Source of the DNA: an uncultured Acetatifactor sp.
GTDB lineage: Bacteria; Bacillota; Clostridia; Lachnospirales; Lachnospiraceae
NCBI GenBank assembly: GCA_910586775.1
Contig: CAJUJN010000067.1
Coordinates: 1 to 22,841 of the forward strand
Length of the DNA stretch: 22,841 bases
Direction of reading: 5' to 3'
Shown here: one piece after another, positions 15,107-21,010 of the stretch
How positions within the stretch are numbered: the stretch's first letter is position 1
How the letters are laid out: the number at the start of each line of letters is the position of its first letter
Position numbers and translations under genes: made by a program
The notes under the pieces: generated by a model
The model's database searches: none
Seen by the model: the letters and a program-made list of their open reading frames with translations, nothing else
What the model was told of the DNA's origin: nothing

Positions 15107-15880
15107 ATGGATGAAGCAGGCAGAAAGAAACTGTTAGAAGCATATGCGAAAATGAAATCACCGGAAGTCAGAGAGCAGTTGATTCTGGAATATGCTCCTC
15201 TTGTCAAGGTGGTTGCGGGCAGGCTCAGTATGTATCTGGGCTACAATGTGGAATATGAGGATCTGGTGAGTTACGGCATCTTTGGTCTGATTGATGCGAT
15301 AGACAAGTTTGATTATCTGAAGGATGTAAAATTTGAGACTTATGCCAGTCTGCGTATCAGAGGGGCTATTTTAGACCAGATTCGCAAGATGGACTGGATT
15401 CCGAGAACCATCAGGCAGAAGCAGAAAAAAATCGAGGCAGTCATCAAGGAAGTTGAGCAGAGTACGGGGCGCATGGCTACGGACGAGGAAGTTGCCAGGG
15501 GCCTTGGCATATCTAATGAAGAGTATCTGGACTGGCAGTCTCAGATGAAGATTACAGGACTGGTATCCCTGAACGAATACATGGAGCAGGGAAGCGACAT
15601 ATCGCAGGACTACAGAAGGCATACGACTTCTCATTTTGAGGCACCGGAAGAGCGGATAGAGAAGGAAGAACTGGCGAAGGTGTTAGGGGAAGCACTGCAG
15701 CTTTTGACGGAAAAGGAGCAGAAGGTTATAACGCTTTATTATTACGAGGAGCTGACGTTAAAGGAAATCAGCAATATCCTGGATGTTTCCGAGTCCAGGG
15801 TGTCGCAGCTGCATACCAGGGCTTTGAAGAAAATGAAAGTAAAAATGGGGAACTATATGGGCATTCTTTCTAACAATTAG
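15107..15880 (+). CDS. fliA: Flagellar sigma factor FliA / SigD (sigma-28)
   Basis: This sigma factor directs transcription of late flagellar, chemotaxis and autolysin genes. The 257-residue protein has region 2 (YEDLVSYGIFGLIDAIDKFD, then FETYASLRIRGAILDQIRKM and DWIPRTIRQK), region 3 (about residues 115-160) and region 4 with a helix-turn-helix (LTLKEISNILDVSESRVSQL, about 220-245). Length and motifs fit SigD/FliA rather than the sporulation sigma factors. GGAGGAG nine bases before the ATG is a strong ribosome site. As in B. subtilis, it lies at the end of the flagellar operon after cheC-cheD. No flgM (anti-sigma) is in the window. Confidence 0.97.
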   Translation: MDEAGRKKLLEAYAKMKSPEVREQLILEYAPLVKVVAGRLSMYLGYNVEYEDLVSYGIFGLIDAIDKFDYLKDVKFETYASLRIRGAILDQIRKMDWIPRTIRQKQKKIEAVIKEVEQSTGRMATDEEVARGLGISNEEYLDWQSQMKITGLVSLNEYMEQGSDISQDYRRHTTSHFEAPEERIEKEELAKVLGEALQLLTEKEQKVITLYYYEELTLKEISNILDVSESRVSQLHTRALKKMKVKMGNYMGILSNN

Positions 15881-15897
15881 CATTGGGGGATTAAACT

Positions 15898-17487
15898 ATG
15901 CAGAATGGTTACTTTCGATTAGTGAATGATTTTAAGGGATACGGTATCGCCTTATATCCGCCTGAAGGGTTCGGAGAAGATATCAGGACAGACGAGGTAT
16001 GGAAATATCTGGACGATCTGAAGATTACTTATGATAAAAAGCGGATAGAGGCGCAGATTCACTTTGGAGAAACGGGAATCTGCCATCTGGGTGACGGGGA
16101 TTGTCCGGTCTGTCAGGAGACTTATATGTTGGATGTCAGTGAGGATGGTATGGTGGCCATGGTTCGCTTTATTCCGGCTTCGGAGGGTGGAAAACGGCTG
16201 ACGATGTCGGACTTTCTGGCAGACATAAAACGCAAAAATATCGTATTTGGCATACAGGAGGGGGCCCTGAAGGAGCATTTTGAGACGGAGGGAGTCTACT
16301 GTACGGATATTTTGATAGCCCGCGGCAAGAAGCCTGTACAGGGGAAGGATGCGGTGATAGAGTATTCGTTTAATACCAATCAGCATAAGCGTCCTGCTCA
16401 CAGGGATGACGGGCGAGTAGATTATTTTAACCTGACCACTATTAACCAGTGCCGTAAAGGACAGGTGCTTGCACGCATTATTCCGGAACAGCCCGGTGAA
16501 GCCGGTTCGGATGTATACGGCAAAGTGATAAAGGCGAAAGAGGTCAAGCGTGAGACTCTGAAGTTCGGTAAAAATATCGAACTGTCGGTGGATAAGCTTT
16601 CCATAACTTCTCTGGTGGACGGACATGTGTCGCTTGTAGACAAGAAGGTTGTCGTGTCCAGCGTATATCAGGTGAAAGGAGTGAATGTATCTACAGGTAA
16701 TATCAGCTATGACGGAAGTATTGAGATTGCCGGAAATGTAGATGAGAATTTCGAGGTGAAAGCCGGCGGGAATGTAGTGGTAAATGGCCTGGTGGAAGGG
16801 GCTACCATCATTGCCGGCGGAAATATCATTATTGCCAAGGGCATGAACGGCATGGGTAAGGGATATCTGCGGGCCAGAGGTGATGTGATGGTGAAATTCA
16901 TCGAGAACTCGAGGATTGTTGCCGGGGGTTTTGTGGAGACGGAAGCGATCCTGCACTGTACGGTATCATCAGGCAGTGATATAAAGGTGGATGGAAGAAG
17001 GGGCATCATCCTTGGAGGCCGTGTACAGGCGGCCAATGCGATCATGGCAAAGACAGTGGGGGCCAGCATGAGTACGGCTACTACTCTTGAAGTAGGTGTG
17101 GAACCGCTGCTGATCTCTCAGCTTGAGCATGTTACGACCGCACTGGAGGACAGAAAGAAGACTCTCAATGCGGCAGAAGTTATTTACAACAATTTTAAGG
17201 AAAAGCAGAAAAAAGGGGTTCAGTTCAATGAGGGCCAGATGCGGTATATGCGAAGCGTAGGATCGCTGATTGAGGAGAAAAAGGCCGAGTTGGAGAGGTT
17301 GAATACCCGTATGCAGGCATTGCAGGAGATGATGGAAAGCCGTGAAGACGCAAAGGTGGTAATTAATGAGCAGGTTTATCCCAATACGACGATTGTGATA
17401 GGCGGCGTCACCAGACTGCTCCAGGATAATTACCGTTACTGTAAGTTTGTAAGGGAAGACGGAGAAGTGCGGATGGTGCCCATGTAA
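15898..17487 (+). CDS. FapA family protein (DUF342)
   Basis: This 529-residue protein belongs to the FapA/DUF342 family, called flagellar assembly protein A from its genomic context; its biochemical role is not established. A mixed N-terminal domain (about residues 1-170) is followed by the glycine-rich repeat core (about 190-390) with repeated short beta-strand units such as GNVVVNGLVEGATIIAGGNI and GDVMVKFIENSRIVAGG, suggesting a beta-helix. A coiled coil (about 405-480; LEDRKKTLNAAEVIYNNFKE) and a short C-terminal beta region follow. The ATG is 17 bases after fliA, so it is likely co-transcribed from the promoter at 15052. I am sure of the family, not the role. Confidence 0.9.
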   Translation: MQNGYFRLVNDFKGYGIALYPPEGFGEDIRTDEVWKYLDDLKITYDKKRIEAQIHFGETGICHLGDGDCPVCQETYMLDVSEDGMVAMVRFIPASEGGKRLTMSDFLADIKRKNIVFGIQEGALKEHFETEGVYCTDILIARGKKPVQGKDAVIEYSFNTNQHKRPAHRDDGRVDYFNLTTINQCRKGQVLARIIPEQPGEAGSDVYGKVIKAKEVKRETLKFGKNIELSVDKLSITSLVDGHVSLVDKKVVVSSVYQVKGVNVSTGNISYDGSIEIAGNVDENFEVKAGGNVVVNGLVEGATIIAGGNIIIAKGMNGMGKGYLRARGDVMVKFIENSRIVAGGFVETEAILHCTVSSGSDIKVDGRRGIILGGRVQAANAIMAKTVGASMSTATTLEVGVEPLLISQLEHVTTALEDRKKTLNAAEVIYNNFKEKQKKGVQFNEGQMRYMRSVGSLIEEKKAELERLNTRMQALQEMMESREDAKVVINEQVYPNTTIVIGGVTRLLQDNYRYCKFVREDGEVRMVPM

Positions 17488-17559
17488 CAGAATAGCGGAC
17501 GGGATTGTTTTCCGCGGCAGGAGCAGCGGCGGGAAGGTTTTGGGAAAGAAGGTGTATTT

Positions 17560-17868
17560 ATGGCGTTTGGGTCAATTGAGCTGACAACGATTTCCAGAGC
17601 ACAGGATTATACTACGATTAAGCATAATGAAGACAATAAAGTAGTGGTGGACCAGGCTAATTTCAGTGACCAGGTTCAGAAGGCCGTAGAGCATAATATA
17701 CGGGAAGTGCACACCAGCGATAATGCCAAATGGCGGGAGAGCAGGCCTGACGCAAAAGAGAAGGGCAATGGGCAGTACAGCGGCGACGGCGGGCGCAACA
17801 GGAAGAAAAAGCATGCTCACGAGCGGGTGGTGGTGAAGAACCAGGGCGGCTTTGACATGAAGATATGA
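17560..17868 (+). CDS. Small hydrophilic protein of the flagellar operon, unknown function
   Basis: I do not recognise a named family for this 102-residue protein. It has no membrane segment or signal peptide. The N-terminal half (MAFGSIELTTISRAQDYTTI, then DNKVVVDQANFSDQVQKAVE) looks ordered and may be helical; the C-terminal half is rich in Gly, Lys, Arg and Asp (GNGQYSGDGGRNRKKKHAHE) and probably flexible and basic. AAGAAGGTG is properly placed before the ATG at 17560. It sits between the FapA gene and the swrB-like gene, 22 bases from the latter. The conserved-looking ribosome site and tight operon position support a real gene; function is open. Confidence 0.7.
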   Translation: MAFGSIELTTISRAQDYTTIKHNEDNKVVVDQANFSDQVQKAVEHNIREVHTSDNAKWRESRPDAKEKGNGQYSGDGGRNRKKKHAHERVVVKNQGGFDMKI

Positions 17869-17890
17869 TGCCGGGGAAAATGGGTGCAAA

Positions 17891-18592
17891 ATGGAAATGA
17901 TGGAAATCATCCTGTTGGCTGCAGGAGGAATTATTTTTATATTGAGTTTTTTTATCCCGGACAAAAAAGGGACATCCGGCAGCCTGGGGCGTTCTGCGGA
18001 GAATGAGATCAAAGAACTGGTCAGCCGGGAGATGGAGTCGATGCGGGTTCATGTGGATGAGGTGGTGGAAGAGTCGATTGCCGATGCCATGGAGAAAACG
18101 GAGCGTTCCCTGGAGCGGCTGACCAATGAAAAAATTATGGCGGTCAACGAGTATTCCGATACCGTATTGACGGAAATCCGTAAAAATCATGAAGAGGCAG
18201 TGTTTCTGTATGATATGCTCAATAATAAGCATACCAGCCTGAAAAATACTGTGGCTGAGGTGAATACCGTTGTCAGGGAGGCGGAAGAGGCAAAGCATTC
18301 TCTGGAACAGAGGATTCCGGAAGCCGTTGGCACCGTAGACAGGGGCGGTGAGGAAGCTGCCGCCTGGAGTCAGGCAGAAGCCGAGGTTGCGGTGACGGAG
18401 CAGGAGAATGGTGAGATTGCTGCAGTGCCGGAAGAATGGCCGACAGACGGAGAACAGGACTATAACAGTAACGAAAAGATACTGAGACTTTACAGACAGG
18501 GAAAGTCCGCGGTGATGATTGCAAAAGAACTGGAACTGGGAATAGGTGAGGTAAGGCTGGTAATTGATCTGTTTCGAAAGCAATCGCGATGA
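17891..18592 (+). CDS. Membrane-anchored coiled-coil protein, DUF6115/SwrB-like
   Basis: The 233-residue protein has a single N-terminal membrane helix (about residues 4-22, EIILLAAGGIIFILSFFIP), a long charged predicted coiled coil (about 35-140), an acidic variable region, and a C-terminal helical motif resembling a helix-turn-helix (ILRLYRQGKSAVMIAKELEL, then GIGEVRLVIDLFRK, about 197-230). This layout matches SwrB of B. subtilis (about 167 residues), which lies directly after sigD and promotes assembly of the flagellar basal body and export. I recall this C-terminal motif as DUF6115. The position after fliA and before rpsB agrees. The ribosome site is weak. The SwrB link is inference from layout and gene order. 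Confidence 0.72.
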   Translation: MEMMEIILLAAGGIIFILSFFIPDKKGTSGSLGRSAENEIKELVSREMESMRVHVDEVVEESIADAMEKTERSLERLTNEKIMAVNEYSDTVLTEIRKNHEEAVFLYDMLNNKHTSLKNTVAEVNTVVREAEEAKHSLEQRIPEAVGTVDRGGEEAAAWSQAEAEVAVTEQENGEIAAVPEEWPTDGEQDYNSNEKILRLYRQGKSAVMIAKELELGIGEVRLVIDLFRKQSR

Positions 18593-18601
18593 ACATTTTT
18601 T
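18570..18601 (+). terminator. Weak candidate terminator at the end of the flagellar operon
   Basis: TGTTT (18570-18574) can pair with GAACA (18591-18595) with one G-U pair, plus two C-G pairs inside, followed at once by six T (18596-18601). It overlaps the stop codon of the swrB-like gene. The stem is short and AT-rich, so termination would be inefficient and read-through into the following gene is likely. Confidence 0.35.
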
Positions 18602-18607
18602 AGGAAT

Positions 18608-18696
18608 TGTGAAGAAATCACTTTTGATTTGCAGTGAACCGAACGCTGAATTCTGCGTTGGCAGTCAGCTGAAGACTCAAAAGTTATTTCGTAACA
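18608..18696 (+). repeat. Long imperfect inverted repeat in the gap after the flagellar operon
   Basis: The arms at 18614-18627 (GAAATCACTTTTGA) and 18677-18690 (TCAAAAGTTATTTC) pair over 14 positions with one mismatch; weaker pairing continues out to 18608 and 18696. Between them lies a small hairpin AACGC/GCGTT (18642-18646 with 18655-18659) and a weak GTC/GAC stem. The 127-base gap has no clear promoter of its own, and no T run follows the right arm. It could be a structured RNA leader for the next gene or a binding site. Confidence 0.55.
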
Positions 18697-18719
18697 CTTT
18701 CTTGGAATCGAGGAAATAA

Positions 18720-19469
18720 GTGAAACTGAAATATCAAATGCGGGGCTTAGGGTTAGGAATCATTGTTACCGCTCTGTTGATGGGAGTGGCTACGGGAAAA
18801 GGGATACCGTTAAGTGATGCAGAGATTAAGGCAAAGGCATTGGAACTGGGAATGGTGGAGAGTGACTCCATCAGGCTGACAGACCTGACGAATGTATCAC
18901 CGGCACCGGAAGGTGTTGTTTCACCGGAGGAAGGCGGAGAAAAAGATTCGGGTGGAGCGGGAGTTTCGGAAAGTGCTTCAGGGGCTGACGGAACAGATGG
19001 TTTGGGCAATCCTTCGGGAATAGCAGGCGGTTCGGATAGTATTTCGGGAGCGAATGGTGCGGGAGACGGGACATCAGGCAGTACTTCGGAATCAGGAGTA
19101 CAGACGGGTTCAGATGCCGGTTCGGAATCCGGCGCTTCATCGGAGCAGGACACGGAGGCAGGAGCAGGTTCAGAAAATGGCGCATCAGGTACAGGCGGAC
19201 AGGATGGGGGAGATTTCTCTCCTGAAGGGAATGCGGGGGACGGGAATCATTCCGAGGGAGCAGCGGTTACTGTTGTAATAGAATTCGGTGTGACATCTTC
19301 CCATGTCAGCGAGATGCTGGAGGAGGCGGGACTGGTAGAGAATGCCGCCGGTTTTGACAATTATCTCTGTAATAACGGATATTCCAGAAGCATTACGGCA
19401 GGAACCTATGAAATCATGCCGGGAACCAGTGAAGAAGAAATAGTTAAAATAATTACGAAAACAAGATGA
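18720..19469 (+). CDS. Membrane-anchored protein with MltG/YceG-like C-terminal segment, no catalytic domain
   Basis: The 249-residue protein starts (GTG, with GAGGAA at 18710-18715) with an N-terminal hydrophobic anchor (about residues 8-27). Next come a helical region (LSDAEIKAKALELGMVESDS) and an extremely Gly/Ser/Ala-rich linker (about 60-180), followed by about 70 C-terminal residues (VVIEFGVTSSHVSEMLEEAG, then AGTYEIMPGTSEEEIVKIIT). This segment resembles the LysM-like part of the lytic transglycosylase MltG that precedes its catalytic domain. The catalytic YceG domain, about 250 residues, is missing, so it is unlikely to cut peptidoglycan. It may bind cell wall or be a regulator. ATG at 18738 is a possible alternative start. 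Confidence 0.72.
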   Translation: MKLKYQMRGLGLGIIVTALLMGVATGKGIPLSDAEIKAKALELGMVESDSIRLTDLTNVSPAPEGVVSPEEGGEKDSGGAGVSESASGADGTDGLGNPSGIAGGSDSISGANGAGDGTSGSTSESGVQTGSDAGSESGASSEQDTEAGAGSENGASGTGGQDGGDFSPEGNAGDGNHSEGAAVTVVIEFGVTSSHVSEMLEEAGLVENAAGFDNYLCNNGYSRSITAGTYEIMPGTSEEEIVKIITKTR

Positions 19470-19476
19470 TTTTTCA

Positions 19477-19503
19477 GATACCCCTTGCAAAGCAGGGGGT
19501 ATC
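19477..19503 (+). repeat. 12 bp hairpin overlapping the rpsB promoter
   Basis: GATACCCCTTGC (19477-19488) and GCAGGGGGTATC (19492-19503) pair over 12 positions with one G-U pair and a three-base AAA loop. No T run follows, so it is not a typical terminator, although it could mark the 3' end of the upstream transcript after trimming. It covers the -35 and most of the spacer of the rpsB promoter, with the -35 at the tip, so as DNA it may be a palindromic operator. Confidence 0.75.
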
Positions 19504-19513
19504 GTGCTATAAT
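19485..19513 (+). promoter_or_regulatory. Strong sigma-A promoter for rpsB with extended -10
   Basis: TTGCAA (19485-19490) is spaced by 17 bases from a perfect TATAAT (19508-19513), preceded by TGC, the extended -10 motif. Transcription should start near 19520, giving a leader of about 270 bases before the rpsB ATG. The perfect -10 and 17-base spacer suit a highly expressed ribosomal protein operon. Confidence 0.85.
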
Positions 19514-19519
19514 GCAACG

Positions 19520-19788
19520 TGGTGTGAAGTGTATAAATCTTTCACCGGTTGTCTGACTTGACAAAACACGTATGCCGATTCGGTGATGGTGCCGGGGTAT
19601 CTTATGGTCTGCACGGTCCGGGGGCAGAAGTTTATCCTTACGGACAAAGGCAGGAAATGAGGAGTGCCGGTAGTCGCCGGAGACCGTCGGATTTTAACGC
19701 GAGTCCGGCATGGTGTATTTGCGGCATCGTCCGATGCGGGTTGCACTGACGGCCATACGGAAGAAATTAACCAAACGGAGGTATGATC
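19520..19788 (+). promoter_or_regulatory. Long structured leader of rpsB, candidate autoregulatory RNA
   Basis: The region holds no convincing gene. It begins at the predicted transcript start with a hairpin (GGT..GAA at 19521-19528 with TTCACC at 19541-19546). It contains local stems GTCCG/CGGAC (19616-19620 with 19641-19645), CCGG/CCGG around 19667-19680, and GCATC/GATGC (19724-19728 with 19733-19737, loop GTCC). It is more GC-rich than nearby gaps. Ribosomal protein genes are often autoregulated through such leaders; the S2-specific role is inferred, and I do not recognise a catalogued leader family. Confidence 0.5.
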
Positions 19789-20556
19789 ATGAGCGTTATT
19801 TCTATGAAACAGCTGCTTGAAGCAGGTGTCCATTTCGGACATCAGACCAGAAGATGGAACCCCAAGATGGCTCCTTACATCTTCACCGAGAGAAACGGTA
19901 TTCACATTATCGACCTGCAGAAGTCTGTAGGAAAGGTGGACGAGGCCTACAGGGCAGTGTCCGAGATTGCTGCACAGGGCGGCACCATTCTCTTCGTGGG
20001 AACCAAGAAGCAGGCACAGGATGCCGTGAAGACCGAGGCAGAGCGCTGCGGTATGTATTATGTAAACGAGAGATGGCTGGGCGGCATGCTCACCAATTTC
20101 AAGACTATCCAGTCCCGTATCGGCAGACTTCATGCAATCGAGAAGATGTCCGAGGACGGAACCTTCGATGTCCTTCCCAAGAAGGAAGTCATTAAGCTGA
20201 AGAAAGAGTGGGAGAAGCTGGAGAAGAACCTGGGCGGTATCAGGAATATGACCAGAGTTCCCGATGCAATCTTCGTAGTAGATCCCAAGAAGGAGAGGAT
20301 CTGCGTACAGGAAGCCCACGCACTGGGCATCACTCTGATCGGCATCGGTGATACCAACTGTGATCCCGAGGAGCTTGACTACATCATTCCTGGTAACGAT
20401 GATGCAATCAGGGCAGTGAAGCTGATCGTTTCCAAGATGGCAGATGCTGTCATTGAGGCAAACCAGGGCGAAGCTGTATATACCGAAGCCGAGATGGCTG
20501 CAGAGAGCGGAGCGGCTGAAGATATTGAAGAAGTGGCAGAGCGGGAGAATGCGTAA
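19789..20556 (+). CDS. rpsB: 30S ribosomal protein S2
   Basis: S2 is a late-assembling small-subunit ribosomal protein. The 255-residue product starts MSVISMKQLLEAGVHFGHQT and contains family motifs RRWNPKMAPYIFTERNGIHI, FVGTKKQAQDAV, RWLGGMLTNFKTI and IPGNDDAIRAVKLIVSKMAD, ending in an acidic tail. I chose ATG at 19789 because CGGAGGT (19776-19782) is six bases from it but directly touches an alternative ATG at 19783. Codon use is strongly biased (for example ATC, AAG, GGC), as expected for high expression and unlike the flagellar genes upstream. The start of the coding region is preceded by a leader of about 270 bases. Confidence 0.99.
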   Translation: MSVISMKQLLEAGVHFGHQTRRWNPKMAPYIFTERNGIHIIDLQKSVGKVDEAYRAVSEIAAQGGTILFVGTKKQAQDAVKTEAERCGMYYVNERWLGGMLTNFKTIQSRIGRLHAIEKMSEDGTFDVLPKKEVIKLKKEWEKLEKNLGGIRNMTRVPDAIFVVDPKKERICVQEAHALGITLIGIGDTNCDPEELDYIIPGNDDAIRAVKLIVSKMADAVIEANQGEAVYTEAEMAAESGAAEDIEEVAERENA

Positions 20557-20587
20557 GGCATAGCGTTTTTGTGATGTGTTACAGAAA

Positions 20588-20682
20588 TTATACTCACGGG
20601 CAGAAGTATTTGCCAAACGGAATGTATAACAAATGACGCTTCTGCAACGCAGAGCAGTAAATAAATGCTATCACGAGTATAA
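20588..20682 (+). ncRNA. Candidate three-way-junction RNA downstream of rpsB
   Basis: An 8 bp perfect outer stem, TTATACTC (20588-20595) with GAGTATAA (20675-20682), encloses two arms. The first is GCAGAAG (20600-20606) with CTTCTGC (20639-20645), continued by ATTTG/CAAAT (20608-20612 with 20630-20634). The second is AGCA/TGCT (20653-20656 with 20666-20669). Such nesting is unlikely in random sequence of this length, but I cannot compute a fold energy. It lies 31 bases after the rpsB stop, within its 3' untranslated region and before the terminator at 20702. I do not recognise the class. Confidence 0.45.
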
Positions 20683-20701
20683 AACGGCGACTGTCGGGCT
20701 G

Positions 20702-20744
20702 ACTTCCGGAGAAGCTATGTTCGCATGATAACAGGAAGTTTTTT
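20702..20744 (+). terminator. Candidate terminator between rpsB and tsf
   Basis: ACTTCC (20702-20707) pairs with GGAAGT (20734-20739), and TTTTTT (20739-20744) follows. The 26-base loop contains an inner TATG/CATG stem closed by a TTCG tetraloop. This would end or attenuate the rpsB transcript before tsf, which is unusual for a pair normally co-transcribed. Confidence 0.55.
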
Positions 20745-20820
20745 GCGCATAAAGGGAAGAGAGCAGGCAGTTACAGAATTTTATTCTGCATGTTAATGAA
20801 ATTTGCAGTATCTAAAACGA

Positions 20821-20876
20821 AAGGCCGCCAGCCATATATGCTCACTTTGGGCAGACTGGCAAATTCCGGCGGTCTT
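20821..20876 (+). repeat. Nested 56-base hairpin in the rpsB-tsf gap
   Basis: AAGGCCGCC (20821-20829) pairs with GGCGGTCTT (20868-20876) over nine positions (one G-U). GCCA/TGGC (20831-20834 with 20857-20860) and GCTC/GGGC (20840-20843 with 20849-20852) continue the stem to a five-base loop. On the plus strand no T run follows; on the minus strand TTTCGTTTTAG follows, so it could end antisense transcription. It may also be one copy of a dispersed element. Confidence 0.5.
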
Positions 20877-20904
20877 GAGTATAAGGAAGTGTCACGAAAT
20901 AAAT

Positions 20905-20935
20905 TTGCAGGATTCCATATGGGAAGACGTATATA
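20905..20935 (+). promoter_or_regulatory. Possible promoter for tsf
   Basis: TTGCAG (20905-20910) and TATATA (20930-20935) are separated by 19 bases, within a TATATATACT run. The spacing is long and the match only moderate. It would explain how tsf is expressed downstream of the terminator at 20702-20744. Confidence 0.35.
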
Positions 20936-20948
20936 TACTGGTGTTTCT

Positions 20949-21001
20949 CTCCTGAAAGTGCAAATTTTTTTCAGACAATCCCTAATAAGAAAATCAGGAG
21001 G
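20949..21001 (+). promoter_or_regulatory. Possible ribosome-site switch in the tsf leader
   Basis: CTCCTGA (20949-20955) is perfectly complementary to TCAGGAG (20994-21000), which contains the tsf ribosome site. The same bases can instead form a local stem CTGAAA/TTTCAG (20952-20957 with 20969-20974), which would leave the ribosome site free. The two pairings exclude each other. This is seen in the sequence; a regulatory role is inference. Confidence 0.4.
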
Positions 21002-21010
21002 ATGAGATAA

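Noticed and set aside
15952..16956. 334-codon open frame on the minus strand opposite the FapA gene
   Set aside because: It mirrors a clear FapA coding sequence and shows no motif, start signal or promoter.
17495..17515. GCGGA/TCCGC hairpin after the FapA gene as a terminator
   Set aside because: The stem has five pairs with an 11-base loop and no T run afterwards, so it is at most a minor RNA structure.
19573..19580. GCCGATT as a sigma-28 (SigD) -10 element before rpsB
   Set aside because: The expected TAAA at about 15 bases upstream is missing; the nearest one is much farther away.
19558..19587. Perfect TTGACA in the rpsB leader as a second promoter
   Set aside because: No acceptable -10 occurs 16-19 bases downstream (CGGTGA/GGTGAT region).
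19549..19749. 66-codon open frame inside the rpsB leader
   Set aside because: It has no ribosome site, a Gly/Arg-rich composition typical of noncoding GC-rich sequence, and overlaps leader stems.
19507..20616. 369-codon minus-strand open frame opposite rpsB and its leader
   Set aside because: It covers a certain S2 gene with strong codon bias; antisense frames stay open easily in such sequence. No start signal supports it.
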